DNA from: Chitinophaga sp. HK235
GTDB lineage: Bacteria; Bacteroidota; Bacteroidia; Chitinophagales; Chitinophagaceae
Length of the DNA stretch: 64,000 nt
Direction of reading: 5' to 3'
Assembly (NCBI RefSeq): GCF_018255755.1
Contig: NZ_CP073766.1
Coordinates: 5,702,501-5,766,500, forward strand
The notes under the pieces are model-generated. The model did not search any database. It saw only the letters and a program-made list of their open reading frames with translations, and was not told where the DNA came from. Of this stretch, positions 7,839-17,392 are shown in pieces. The position numbers were made by a program, and so were the translations under genes. Position 1 is the first letter of the stretch. Each line of letters begins with the position of its first letter.

Positions 7839-10800
7839 TTAATCAGCGGTTGCGGTTGTGATTGCGAAGTCTTTCTTCTTCTCTCTATATTCCTCCATGG
7901 TGAAGTTGTACACTACAGAGTCGCGTTTGTTTTTATTGGCAACAAAGTGACAGGCGTGAATATAAGGTTCAGCGATGTTGAGTTTGTCGAGTGGTGTTAC
8001 TACCAGCAGCTGCAGGTTGAGCTGGCCGCAGTATTCCATGAGGTAATGGCTTTTTTCCGGGTCCAGTTTACTGAAGGCTTCGTCTACTGTGATGAAGCGC
8101 AGGCTGCGGTGCTGGCGGTTGGCTTCATTGATACCAAACTGGTACGCGATGGCAGCACCCAGGATGGTGTAGGTGAACTGGGCCTTTTCTCCACCGGAGA
8201 GGCTGGCCGTGTCTTCGTAGTATTTGAAGGCCTTATTGTCTGCGATGTAGTACTCTTTGGCACCGAAGTCGAGCCAGTTACGGACGTCTGTTACTTTACG
8301 GCGCCATGCCTCATTTTGCTGTAATTCGGTGATGAGTACTTTGATGTTTTCGAAGAGTTGTTCGCCGTATACCTGATCTTTTTCGAGATGGTATTTAAAG
8401 GAGTCCGGCACGGCATTGCTCAGTTTTTCCTTGAAGTTTCTGATCTCTACGTCTTTCACATGACGGCATTCCAGCTGGAGATAAGTATCCGGATTTTTGT
8501 TGAAGGTGATGTTACGGAGTGGTTCGTTGAGATCGTCCATCACTTCACGGATGAGGTCTTCCTGGCCGTATATCCATGCACGGTAGTTGGTGATGGCGTT
8601 GAGCATACTGGTGTCCATGTATTTACGGAAACGTTCTTTATGCTCTATGAGGCGCTGGTACTTGATGTTTTCGTACAGCGATGTAAATTCTTCGAGGTAT
8701 TTCACATGCGGCTGCAGGTCGCTGACATCACCGAGCCATTCGGGATAGGCGTCGTGGATGGCTTTTGAAGGCATCACGAAAGCAGACAGCTGCCGGGTGA
8801 TTTCGGCTTCTTTTTCTGCGGCCTGGCGCATGGCATCGTGCAGGGTAGCTTTCAGGTTGTCATCGGCCCGTTTGCGGTAGGCTGCCAGTTCTGCGGTGGT
8901 TTCGGCCGGTTCGGTGAGTGACAGGTCCGACAGGTATTCCAGCACATATTGCAGGGATATGTCGTCGAGCTTGTTTACTTTGAGCTGATTGAAGTGACGC
9001 AGTTTTTCTGCGGCTTTATCATCGATGCGGCCTTTTTCCTGCAGGGCTCTTTCCTTTTCTTTCTCTTTTTCCTGGATGTGGGCGATGGATTCATCGAGTT
9101 GATCACATATTACCTGGTATTTGTCGCTGGTTTTGAGCAGCTGTGCTTTTTCGCGGGTAAAGGATTCGATGACGCCGGCATGTGTTTGCCAGTTGATTTC
9201 GCTGTAGTTGCGGAGCGACAGGAAGGCATTCATCAGCGTATTGGCGGTAGAGATGGCCTTACGGCTATCTTCCAGCTGTGAGATGCTGTGCTGTAATGAT
9301 TCGATGTTGCTGTTGCACTCATCCTGTTCTGCTTTCAGGAGCCGCAGTTTGTTTTTGTTGTTCCAACCCAGTACATAACTGTTTTGCTGGGAACGGTTAG
9401 GGCGGTCATCTTTTTCGTGGCGTGTAGCCTGTCGCGTTAGTCCGTTGGAAGTAACGGCTTTGCGCGATTTGTTGAAGACGGCCATATCATCTGTGCAGGT
9501 GTAATCAAACTGGTCCAGCAGCTGGTTTTCCAGCCATTCCTTGAAGATGGTGCCGGGTTTGATTTCTATTTTCTGCAGGAGGCTTGTTTTTTCTGTGGGC
9601 ATCCTCAGCATGGTATAACTCTCGTCTTCCACCTTATGATAAACCAGGCGGGTTTGCAGGTTATTGGAGTTGATATACCGGTTGATGTCCATGATATACT
9701 CTTCAGGAACGAGGAGACGCAAACCGAAGTTGTGCAACACTTTCTCGATGGCGTTTTCCCAGTGGCTTTCACTGTCTTTTACCCTGATCAGTTCACCGGC
9801 AAAAGGCAGGTCATCTTCCTGTACATCGAGCATATCAGCCAGCTGCTGGCGGATACGGACGAGTTCATAAGGAATGTTGCTTTTACGGTTGAGGAAGGAG
9901 TCGATTTCTTCTTCCAGCCGGGTAGCCTGTGTTCTTTCGGCGGTGAGGCTGCTTTTGTAGTGAAACATTTCCTCCTGGAGGGTTTCCAGCTGTTTGTCGT
10001 GGGCACCTTTGAGTACCTCGGCACCGTAGATATTTTCATGGAACTGCTGTTCGTCCGGATTGGGGGCGAGTTCCAGCTTGTCGGCCAGCATGTTGTACTC
10101 TTCCATCTTGTTACGTTTGGCTTCGAGGGCCTTTTGTTCGTAGTGGATGGATTTTTCGATGGAACGTAGTTGTTCGTCCACGCTGTTGTTGGCCTTCTGG
10201 GCTATAAGCTCATCTTTGCGGAGGTTGAGCGTTTGCAGGTGTTCGTTGATGCCGGTGAGGATGCTCGCGGTTTTCGTTTGTACTTTCTGCAGTTGTTCCA
10301 GCTCATTTTCCAGGATATCTTTTTCCTGTTTGTTGAACCAGGCAGGCAGCAGGTCCTGGAGCATCTGCAGCTCGCGGTTTCTGTCCTGTAGCTCCTGCCA
10401 GGCGGTTTTATTGGAGATGATGGGCTCCAGCATTTTCAGCTGGGTTTCATCTTTCTGGATGGCGCGGTGGCTGGACAGCAGGCTGTCGTAGTTTTCGCGC
10501 AGTTTGAGGAATTCGCCTTCCGCATCTGTTTCTTCCAGCATCTGGCTACGGATGAAGGTGTTGAGGTCTCCCAGTACTTTGATACCGACGGTCTGGTTAA
10601 AAAGTGAAAGGGCTTTTTCACTTCTGAGGCCAAAGATGTTACTGAAGAGAGAGGCGTATTCCTTGAAGCTGTCGGTGATTTCCGTTTTCGGATATTCGAG
10701 GCGGAGCTTCTTTTTCCAGTCTCCTTTCATATCAAACCTGCCACTGCCGAAGTGGTCGTTGATATTGAGTTTATGAGGAGATACGATGAATTGTCTTTTT

Positions 10801-11231
10801 AATTCTCCCGAATACCATCTTACCTGCGCCAGGGTGATCTGGTGCATGGTGGCAGCATTATAGAAATAGGCCAGCAGCACGGAATACGGGTTGCTGTCTT
10901 TATTACGGAGCTGCTCTGTTTTGGACTGCAGGGAGTCTTCGGAAAATGTTTTCCCGTAATATCCCCAGAAGTAGGATTCTTCTCCACGGTCTTTACGTTG
11001 GTCGGTACCGGAAGACTGGTTATAGAAACGTTTACCGGCTGGCACGAGGAGTGTCAGCAGGGCGTCGATGAGCGTTGTTTTACCGCTACCGTTGGCACCG
11101 GTGAGCAGAGAAGTCTGGCCATTGGTGTTGAGACGGTATATTTTATTATGAAACGTGCCCCAGTTGTATATTTCAAGATACTGCAACCGGAAACCGCTTT
11201 CTTTGGAATCACTGTTGAACAGGGTTGACAT
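7839..11231 (-). CDS. jetC: SMC-like ATPase of a Wadjet/Mks-type complex (JetC/MksB-like)
   Basis: 1130-residue ATPase. The N-terminus has the IYNWGTFHNK strand typical of JetC/MukB-class proteins and a Walker A loop at 45-52 (GANGSGKT). Long central coiled coils follow (heptad-rich, Glu/Lys/Gln), with a hinge-like block near 480-600. Near the C-terminus come the ABC signature SLSGGEKAQ and a Walker B strand ending ITVDEAFSKLD. Such ATPases extrude DNA loops; in Wadjet they recognise small circular plasmids. The start overlaps the jetB end by 23 nt, implying coupling. No jetD follows: the next gene is cydA on the far side of a terminator. Confidence 0.88.
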   Translation of the reverse strand: MSTLFNSDSKESGFRLQYLEIYNWGTFHNKIYRLNTNGQTSLLTGANGSGKTTLIDALLTLLVPAGKRFYNQSSGTDQRKDRGEESYFWGYYGKTFSEDSLQSKTEQLRNKDSNPYSVLLAYFYNAATMHQITLAQVRWYSGELKRQFIVSPHKLNINDHFGSGRFDMKGDWKKKLRLEYPKTEITDSFKEYASLFSNIFGLRSEKALSLFNQTVGIKVLGDLNTFIRSQMLEETDAEGEFLKLRENYDSLLSSHRAIQKDETQLKMLEPIISNKTAWQELQDRNRELQMLQDLLPAWFNKQEKDILENELEQLQKVQTKTASILTGINEHLQTLNLRKDELIAQKANNSVDEQLRSIEKSIHYEQKALEAKRNKMEEYNMLADKLELAPNPDEQQFHENIYGAEVLKGAHDKQLETLQEEMFHYKSSLTAERTQATRLEEEIDSFLNRKSNIPYELVRIRQQLADMLDVQEDDLPFAGELIRVKDSESHWENAIEKVLHNFGLRLLVPEEYIMDINRYINSNNLQTRLVYHKVEDESYTMLRMPTEKTSLLQKIEIKPGTIFKEWLENQLLDQFDYTCTDDMAVFNKSRKAVTSNGLTRQATRHEKDDRPNRSQQNSYVLGWNNKNKLRLLKAEQDECNSNIESLQHSISQLEDSRKAISTANTLMNAFLSLRNYSEINWQTHAGVIESFTREKAQLLKTSDKYQVICDQLDESIAHIQEKEKEKERALQEKGRIDDKAAEKLRHFNQLKVNKLDDISLQYVLEYLSDLSLTEPAETTAELAAYRKRADDNLKATLHDAMRQAAEKEAEITRQLSAFVMPSKAIHDAYPEWLGDVSDLQPHVKYLEEFTSLYENIKYQRLIEHKERFRKYMDTSMLNAITNYRAWIYGQEDLIREVMDDLNEPLRNITFNKNPDTYLQLECRHVKDVEIRNFKEKLSNAVPDSFKYHLEKDQVYGEQLFENIKVLITELQQNEAWRRKVTDVRNWLDFGAKEYYIADNKAFKYYEDTASLSGGEKAQFTYTILGAAIAYQFGINEANRQHRSLRFITVDEAFSKLDPEKSHYLMEYCGQLNLQLLVVTPLDKLNIAEPYIHACHFVANKNKRDSVVYNFTMEEYREKKKDFAITTATAD

Positions 11232-11805
11232 GCAATTTTAATTTTGATTTTATTTCTTCCAGTTTTTCGTTGTTGACCAAAGCTTTGATCACTCTTTTCA
11301 CTTCATACTGATGCAGTTCCTTATTGGCTGCATCTTCCCGGGTAGCCTTCAGGATGCCTATGTTGAGCAGGCTGATGATAGGCTTGTTGAGATCTTTCAG
11401 CAGTTTGGATTTATTGTTACGTTCCTTGAAGAATAAGGTGAGTCTTTCCTTGATTTCTTTTTGTGTCATGAACAACCGGGTGCCATTGCCCTGGATATCA
11501 AATTCATCGAGGGCTTCACGCAGCACGATGCAGAGCAGGGTGGCTTCGTAGGTGAGCCTGGTTTTGCGCATGAGTCGTGGCAGCGGTTTATCGCCGGAGC
11601 TGTCGTCTGCTTCCGGTTGCAGGATGCGGGCGAAACCATCGCTTTCGTTGATGATGAGTTGGAGTCCTACCTGGTTGAGATATTTGCTGAGCTCTGTCTG
11701 CCAGCCCAGGAGGTCTTTCCAGTAAGCTTTGTCTTCTTCATACACAGGCCCCTGCATAAGTTTGAGGAACACGTGTGCAAAGGGAGAAATATTGTTATTG
11801 GCCAT
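11209..11805 (-). CDS. jetB: DUF4194 protein, JetB/MksE-like kite subunit
   Basis: 198-residue protein with the winged-helix character of the DUF4194 (JetB/MksE) family. An N-terminal FAHVFLKLMQGPVY segment precedes the RLMRKTRLTYEATLLCIVLREAL core and a LFMTQKEIKERLTLFF helix-turn-helix-like part. These subunits bridge the kleisin-like JetA and the ATPase JetC. It lies 8 nt after jetA and overlaps jetC by 23 nt, so all three are one operon. The family identification rests on recalled motif resemblance and strict synteny. Confidence 0.85.
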   Translation of the reverse strand: MANNNISPFAHVFLKLMQGPVYEEDKAYWKDLLGWQTELSKYLNQVGLQLIINESDGFARILQPEADDSSGDKPLPRLMRKTRLTYEATLLCIVLREALDEFDIQGNGTRLFMTQKEIKERLTLFFKERNNKSKLLKDLNKPIISLLNIGILKATREDAANKELHQYEVKRVIKALVNNEKLEEIKSKLKLHVNPVQQ

Positions 11806-11813
11806 ACTTCGTT

Positions 11814-13277
11814 TTAGTTTTGTGAGTTAGTAAACAGTACCATCGGCATGTTAATGATACGTTCGCCCAGAGATACCGGATCAGGCGTTTCCAGTATAAT
11901 GTGGCTGGATGACTGGCTGGCGATGGAGAAATAGGTGATGAGCTCTGTGAGTCCTTTTTCTGCGCCATAGATATCTACCAGTTCCTTCAAACTAACCTGT
12001 TTTTTGTTTTGCAGTTGGGTATTGATACGATCTTCCAGTAAGGTACGATCGATATTGAAATGATTGAACAGTGCATCGAGATCGGATGCAGAGAAGTCGT
12101 CGCCACCAAGTCCGTCGGGGAACTCCACGTCGGGGTGAGTTTTTTTGTCTTCGGCCATCTCCCAGCGGTCCAGCATATCTATTTCCGGATCGCTTTCTAT
12201 TTCGATATAAAACTCTTCTCCGGGAATATTGTCGAGTGTCTGGAAAGCCAGTTGCCGTATATCGTTGATCAGCTCCATGGCTTTGCGGTGGTCGGTGAGA
12301 TTTTTTTCACTGAGCACACGGCTGAGCTTATCGCTGAGTTTTTTGTTGGCGTCGATTACTTTTTTGCCGGAGGCATGGAGAAACTGTTTGAGTTTTTTAA
12401 GGAAGCGGTCGTTTTTGTATTCGATGTTCCGGTCTTCCAGGAGCGCATAGAGCTGTTCTATGAGCGTCCTCATTTCCTCCTGTTTGTTTTCATCCATGAG
12501 GAACTGCCAGAAGGAGTAGAAACTTTTGCCCTGGTCTTTCTGGCGGAGTGCTTCAAAAGAATCGAGGGTATAGGCCAGGAGGGTGCCTTTGGCGATATCC
12601 CGTTCGCTTTGTTTGCGGTAAATTTCCTGGGTGATCTGTTCGAAGTTCTGTTCTACTTCCTTAAAATCGCTCAGGAGTTCGCGGGACATGCGGTTTACGT
12701 CGTAACATCTTTCTTTGATCTGCGTATCGTCGAACACCTGTACCCTGCCACTGAGGGTGATGCTTTTTATTTCCTGCTCTATCTCGAACTTTTTTCTTTC
12801 CAGCTCCTGGATACGCTGTTTAGGGTCTTTGTTACTCTGGTCTACCAGTTCCTTCAGTTTGGAGAAGATGTCTTTAAAGCGGCTTTCTGTGCCTACAAAT
12901 TCTCTTTTCTGAAGGGTAGACACCCAGTGCATCACTTTTTCCATGTCGCTGCTCAGCTCATGGATATCATTGCCATCGTCGTCGGGGTACTTCCGGAGGA
13001 AGCCCTTGTTACTCCATTGTTCTATGTATTTCCGGGCCCTTTCGTCTTCGTTGTCGAGCAGGCCGGTAGCGTCTATTTCATCATCTGTGGCCCGGTAGCC
13101 GGTGATCACCAGGTAGTCCGACAGACGGGTTACCAGTTCCACATTGGGAACGGTAGTATGGTTTTTCTCCTTGAATGTTTGGTGAAAAAATGACAACATC
13201 ATTGGCGCGCTACGTGCCCGGAGTATCTTTAGTGTGACTGACTGGGCATATAGATTACATAATTGATCATAAGTCAT
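11814..13277 (-). CDS. jetA: DUF3375 protein, JetA/MksF-like kleisin subunit
   Basis: 487-residue protein matching DUF3375 (JetA), the kleisin-like partner of JetC. The N-terminus contains LKILRARSAPMMLSFF, then an acidic winged-helix region with YIEQWSNKGFLRKYPDDDG, a long helical middle and a C-terminal segment rich in acidic residues. It is the first gene of the jetABC set. Only 51 nt without a hairpin separate it from the upstream bestrophin gene, so read-through from that operon is possible. A TATTTTTA element just before the ATG is a poor match to the -7 consensus. Confidence 0.86.
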   Translation of the reverse strand: MTYDQLCNLYAQSVTLKILRARSAPMMLSFFHQTFKEKNHTTVPNVELVTRLSDYLVITGYRATDDEIDATGLLDNEDERARKYIEQWSNKGFLRKYPDDDGNDIHELSSDMEKVMHWVSTLQKREFVGTESRFKDIFSKLKELVDQSNKDPKQRIQELERKKFEIEQEIKSITLSGRVQVFDDTQIKERCYDVNRMSRELLSDFKEVEQNFEQITQEIYRKQSERDIAKGTLLAYTLDSFEALRQKDQGKSFYSFWQFLMDENKQEEMRTLIEQLYALLEDRNIEYKNDRFLKKLKQFLHASGKKVIDANKKLSDKLSRVLSEKNLTDHRKAMELINDIRQLAFQTLDNIPGEEFYIEIESDPEIDMLDRWEMAEDKKTHPDVEFPDGLGGDDFSASDLDALFNHFNIDRTLLEDRINTQLQNKKQVSLKELVDIYGAEKGLTELITYFSIASQSSSHIILETPDPVSLGERIINMPMVLFTNSQN

Positions 13278-13328
13278 GCGGTAAAAATAAGGAATTACGG
13301 ATTATGAATGGCAAATCCGGGGCGGGGT

Positions 13329-14237
13329 TTACATAATATAAAGCCCGTCTGCCTTTGTTTTTACCGGCTGGGGTATGGGTTCGTCGCCCATCAGCTCTAT
13401 GAGATTGATTTCTATGGTGCGGGAGATGCTGTCCAGCGGGGTTCCCAGCGGGTGGTAGTCGAAAGGGTTCATGAGGGAGATGCCGTTCAAATGGGTGACA
13501 TGGAACACGAACCCGAATACCCAGCCGAAGAGGATGGACCAGGCGCCAATGGCTTCTGTCATCATCAGGGTGTTCATGATAACGTAGAACCAGATGAAGA
13601 GGCGGGTAAAATACACGTAGCTGGGAGGAAATACCGTGTTTTTGATACGTTCGGATTTGCCCATTTGATCGCAGTGTTTTACCAGGAGCTCGTTGAGTTC
13701 CAGGAAGGCGAAGCCGTCGATGGCGGCGCTGTGGCGGAGTTGTTGAAGGTCTTTGGACTGGAGGTTGAGGATAGCGTTGGGTATGTTCTGTTGATTTTGT
13801 ACGTAGTCTATTTCTTCTTTGGTGAGGTAGCGGGTATAATATTCATCGGGGAGTTTGCGGAGGGATGTTTTCAGGGCGTAGACAAAAGAGAGGTGGCGGT
13901 AGATCATGTGGCGGACAAAGGCGTGAAGCTCCGGATCATCTTTGGTATTGGCGTAATAGAGGAGGCTTCTGGCCCAGGAGCGGGAGTCGTTGACCAGGGC
14001 ACCCCAGATCGTGCGGGCCTCCCACCAGCGGTCGTATGCCTGATTGTTGTTGAAACCGATAAAAAAGGCGATGGCGGTACCCAGTACGGCCGATACGGCC
14101 ACGGGGATGGCTATATGAGCCGATAGCCAGTAAGTGTCCAGGAAATAAACAACGGTGCAGCAAAGGAGTAGCATGATGTCTACCTTCCAGGTGAAGGTAA
14201 AGATCTGGGTAGGTGTGAGACGGTGTTTCAGCAGCAT
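13329..14237 (-). CDS. Bestrophin-like anion channel family protein
   Basis: 302-residue membrane protein of the bestrophin/UPF0187 family. It has two N-terminal hydrophobic helices, the conserved AFFIGFNNNQAYDRWWEARTIWG segment, and a second hydrophobic block near 220-260 with TEAIGAWSILFGWVF. Bacterial homologues form pentameric ion channels. It begins 10 nt downstream of the LytTR response regulator, so it probably belongs to the operon acyltransferase, kinase, regulator, bestrophin. Its ion selectivity cannot be told from sequence. Confidence 0.9.
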   Translation of the reverse strand: MLLKHRLTPTQIFTFTWKVDIMLLLCCTVVYFLDTYWLSAHIAIPVAVSAVLGTAIAFFIGFNNNQAYDRWWEARTIWGALVNDSRSWARSLLYYANTKDDPELHAFVRHMIYRHLSFVYALKTSLRKLPDEYYTRYLTKEEIDYVQNQQNIPNAILNLQSKDLQQLRHSAAIDGFAFLELNELLVKHCDQMGKSERIKNTVFPPSYVYFTRLFIWFYVIMNTLMMTEAIGAWSILFGWVFGFVFHVTHLNGISLMNPFDYHPLGTPLDSISRTIEINLIELMGDEPIPQPVKTKADGLYIM

Positions 14238-14246
14238 ATATCGGAT

Positions 14247-14954
14247 TTATTTCTTCAGTAATTTGTCCTTTAAAATGGTATTCATGACACTGTCTTTTAA
14301 TCCTCTGGAAACGGGTACAGCAGCGCCGCCCATGTCGATCATGTTCCCTTCTATGCTGGTAATTTTCCGGGTGTTGATGATGTACGACTTATGGGTCTGA
14401 ACAAATTCCGGACCGGTTACGTTTTCCGCCACTGCTTTCAGGGTAGCATGTGTCAGATAGCGGCCGGTGGTCGTATGGATATATACGTAGTTTTCCATGG
14501 CTTCGATGTAGATGATATCTTCGAGCATGATCCGTACCAGTTTTTCCCCGGTTTTGATGTAGATGTCCCTTTCTATGGTGATGGCGGGTGTGGGTGGTTT
14601 AAATATTTCCCTGGCTCTGTTGGCTGCTTTCAGGAATCTCTCGAAGGAGATGGGTTTCATCAGATAATCGATGGCATCCAGCTCGAAGCCTTTGAGGGCG
14701 TACTGTTCGTAGGCGGTGGTAAAAATGACCTTGGGTGGCTGGGAGAGGCTTTCCAGGAGTTCTACACCGTTGATATAAGGCATTTCAATATCGAGGAATA
14801 GCAGATCTACCGGTTGGCGCCGGAGGAGATTGTTGAGTGACAGGGCATCTTCGCAGATGCCGGCGAGGGAAAGGAAATCGATTTTTTCCACATATCCGGC
14901 CAATCCTTTTCTTGCTACAGGCTCGTCGTCAGTGATGATACAGCTGATCTTCAT
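14247..14954 (-). CDS. LytTR-family response regulator
   Basis: 235-residue two-component regulator. The receiver domain (about 1-120) has the acidic pair DD at 9-10, the phospho-acceptor Asp55 in FLDIEMP and the late Lys in LMKPISFERF. The C-terminal LytTR DNA-binding domain contains IIYIEAMENYVYIHT and FVQTHKSYIIN. The ATG overlaps the stop of the histidine kinase gene by 4 nt, making it the kinase's cognate partner. Targets are unknown; the adjacent bestrophin and acyltransferase genes are natural candidates. Confidence 0.95.
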   Translation of the reverse strand: MKISCIITDDEPVARKGLAGYVEKIDFLSLAGICEDALSLNNLLRRQPVDLLFLDIEMPYINGVELLESLSQPPKVIFTTAYEQYALKGFELDAIDYLMKPISFERFLKAANRAREIFKPPTPAITIERDIYIKTGEKLVRIMLEDIIYIEAMENYVYIHTTTGRYLTHATLKAVAENVTGPEFVQTHKSYIINTRKITSIEGNMIDMGGAAVPVSRGLKDSVMNTILKDKLLKK

Positions 14955-15964
14955 AAGGCTATTTTTAAATCTGCCGAATAGTTATGCTGGCAGGCATTGA
15001 TATCGAGCGCATGTTTGCCGGGATAGAGGAGGGCAAGGCGTCGCCGGAGGTTTTCGAGGCCTATCCCACCTTTGCGGTGTTTGACTGCTATCTGGGGTAC
15101 GGCATTGCTTACATGAAATACGAGCCATCCGTTTTGCAGGCAGGCTGAAATATTGATCCAGTAGTCGCCACCAGCGTATTTGAAAGCGTTTTCTACCAAT
15201 GGTAATAACAGTAACGGATAAACGTTTTGTTTGTTCAGCTGTTCATCAATTTTAACCTGCAGCTGGAGGTGGTCGTTCATACGGCTTTTCTGCAGATCGA
15301 TATAGGACTGCATGTATTGCAGCTCCGCTCCTACCGTAACGGTCTGTTGATGATCGTACAGTTGGTAGCGGAGCAGTTCAGACAGTTTTTCGACAGTATG
15401 TTTGGCCGTGCCTACGCTTTCGTCCATCTGAAAATAAACGGTATTGAGTGCATTAAACAGGAAGTGCGGATGGAACTGGGCTTTGAGGAAACGCAGTTCT
15501 GTCTGCAGTTGGTCGTTGCTGATTTTCTCGAGCAGCAGCTGCTGTTCATAGCTCTTTTTCATGGAGGCATTGGCACGCTTGATCACGTAATACAGCAGGT
15601 AAAACAAGGTGGGAATCAGCGTGAAGTTGATCACATCATATAATTCGCAACCCCGCTTACCTGTAAAATGCTGGACAGGCAGGATAAAACCATCGGTCAT
15701 CGCGATGATCACCCCTGCCACTACCAGGTATTCCTTTATGGCGGAAGGAGGTTTGGGTTGTTGTTGATATTTCCGGAGGAGGGAGTTCAGCACATAGGTA
15801 TATACATATCCTGTTGTCAGCAGCAGACATTCTATAGTGGTCTCTTCCCAGCTTCTTTCCCAGAAGCGGAAGCCGGTAAGGACCGCATTTATCAGCCGCA
15901 TGCTGGCGGCGATGATGAAAGTATATAAGAGAGGGAAAATGTATTTGCGCCAGAACTGTTCCAT
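14951..15964 (-). CDS. LytS/YehU-type sensor histidine kinase
   Basis: 337 residues. The N-terminal 130 residues hold about four membrane helices without an obvious extracellular domain. A linker coiled coil follows, then the His_kinase core with FHPHFLFNALN (phosphorylatable His at about 165-167) and an ATP-binding part with LLPLVENAFKYA and GGIGLENLRRRL. This architecture is common in Bacteroidota paired with LytTR regulators, as here. It lies 9 nt downstream of the acyltransferase gene. Confidence 0.95.
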   Translation of the reverse strand: MEQFWRKYIFPLLYTFIIAASMRLINAVLTGFRFWERSWEETTIECLLLTTGYVYTYVLNSLLRKYQQQPKPPSAIKEYLVVAGVIIAMTDGFILPVQHFTGKRGCELYDVINFTLIPTLFYLLYYVIKRANASMKKSYEQQLLLEKISNDQLQTELRFLKAQFHPHFLFNALNTVYFQMDESVGTAKHTVEKLSELLRYQLYDHQQTVTVGAELQYMQSYIDLQKSRMNDHLQLQVKIDEQLNKQNVYPLLLLPLVENAFKYAGGDYWINISACLQNGWLVFHVSNAVPQIAVKHRKGGIGLENLRRRLALLYPGKHALDINACQHNYSADLKIAL

Positions 15965-15973
15965 CAGATCAAG

Positions 15974-17098
15974 TTAGTAAAAAAATTCGGAAGGAGGCAT
16001 GGGCACTTTCACCACCTTACCGGTGACCACCGGCGGTGTTCCGGGTTTTATACCAAAGAAAAAACGAGTCAGCACAAAAGGTTTGATGAGCAGATTAAAT
16101 ACAACGATCGCAATAAGGTAGGTGCTGAGCACCACGAAAATATATTCCATCACCATAGGGTATTCCCATTGCATAACATATCCCGAAATGAGCATGATCA
16201 GCGGTTGTTGCAGCATATAAAACGGATAGGCGAAGAGGTTGGCATATGGCCGTAGCGGATGTTCCAGGTCCAGATATTTTTTACCATAGCCGGTGAGCAC
16301 AAACACCCAGAGCCCTGCGTGCAGCGGTTCCAGCATTATCTGCAGCCATCCCTGAGGATCAAAGTGGCGGAGGATGATGATGGTGATAATGGCGATCAGC
16401 AACAGGAGCAGCGAACAACGGCGATTGCGTTCCAGGCTGTCCATCAGCTGTGGCTGCAGCATGCAGCAAAATCCGGTCAGCAGCAACATCCACCAGTAAA
16501 GGAAACTGGTAGCATATCCTGGTAGCTGCAGGACGATGCTGGCAGCAAAAAGTCCGGCGATGGGGAGTAACAAGGCATATACCCGTCTGCCGGCAGCCAG
16601 TACCAGCAGCCGTTGCTGGGCTTTGCGGGCAGCAACGGTACGGGTCCAGTTCAGTAATGGAATCATCAGCACCATATAAATGGCCAGGCAAAAGATGACC
16701 CACAGGTGGTGCCAGTTTTCAGGCCGCAAAGCCATACGGACAGCTGTCGGATAAAACTGCCAGAAGCTTTTCTGGTTGCCGGTTTGGGTTTGTTCGAGAT
16801 AAATCAGTGGTGGCAGTAACAACAGCATGCCGGTGATTAACGGAATCAGCAGCCGGCGTATCCACAACAAGACCATTTTCGTTTTATTACGTTTAAGTGC
16901 CATGTGCAGGGAAACGGCACCGGATATAAAGAAGAGTAATGGAATACAGCTGCTGTTGAGCATATAGTCTATTCTATCCGGTAGTGGTCCGGGGATGCCG
17001 GGGGTAAAAGGCCGGGCGGCAGTAAATAAAAAAACGCCCAGGATGGCCAATACCCGGAGCCAGTCCAGATAAGCCAGTCGGCAAGTATGGGTGTGCAT
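15974..17098 (-). CDS. Acyltransferase 3 family membrane protein
   Basis: 374-residue multi-spanning protein with about ten hydrophobic segments. It opens with LAYLDWLRVLAILGVFLFTA, where the D-x-L-R pattern marks Acyltransferase_3 proteins, and continues with the MDYM..LLFFISG segment. Relatives O-acylate glycans or membrane carbohydrates (OafA, MdoC-like); the acceptor here is unknown. It is first in the operon with the LytS/LytTR pair, suggesting that the pair responds to or controls envelope state. The initial His residues of many family members are replaced by an LDWLR opening. Confidence 0.85.
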   Translation of the reverse strand: MHTHTCRLAYLDWLRVLAILGVFLFTAARPFTPGIPGPLPDRIDYMLNSSCIPLLFFISGAVSLHMALKRNKTKMVLLWIRRLLIPLITGMLLLLPPLIYLEQTQTGNQKSFWQFYPTAVRMALRPENWHHLWVIFCLAIYMVLMIPLLNWTRTVAARKAQQRLLVLAAGRRVYALLLPIAGLFAASIVLQLPGYATSFLYWWMLLLTGFCCMLQPQLMDSLERNRRCSLLLLLIAIITIIILRHFDPQGWLQIMLEPLHAGLWVFVLTGYGKKYLDLEHPLRPYANLFAYPFYMLQQPLIMLISGYVMQWEYPMVMEYIFVVLSTYLIAIVVFNLLIKPFVLTRFFFGIKPGTPPVVTGKVVKVPMPPSEFFY

Positions 17099-17314
17099 CT
17101 GAAAATGATTTACACAAACCTACGTGCCGGCAGGTTGCCAGCAGGGCAGCTTTTGACCATCTGCAGAAATCCTTTGACGAAATGTAAAAATGTGAAAGAG
17201 GTCCGGGAAAGGTTCGGGGAAAAATAATCCGGTTACAATATCCTAAAAACCAGCTTTTTATAATTTTAATCACATATAGTCTATAGAATTAGTAGGATAT
17301 TAGTTTTTTTGCTT

Positions 17315-17322
17315 TATCTTTG
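17315..17322 (+). promoter_or_regulatory. -7 box TATCTTTG upstream of the redoxin-like gene
   Basis: Exact match to TAnnTTTG in an AT-rich stretch, 70 nt before the ATG at 17393. No clear -33 TTG at the normal 18-21 bp spacing. Confidence 0.5.
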
Positions 17323-17392
17323 TTTCAGTATTCATCACGAGCGATAATATACCTGCAACGGCCATTTTATCAGCCATTAAAAACGAGCGAAC

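Noticed and set aside
12060..13193. 377-codon open frame on the plus strand
   Set aside because: Antisense to jetA with low-complexity Phe/Val-rich translation typical of a shadow frame.
7839..13277. Calling the locus a complete Wadjet system
   Set aside because: JetD is absent from the neighbourhood, so only JetABC can be supported.
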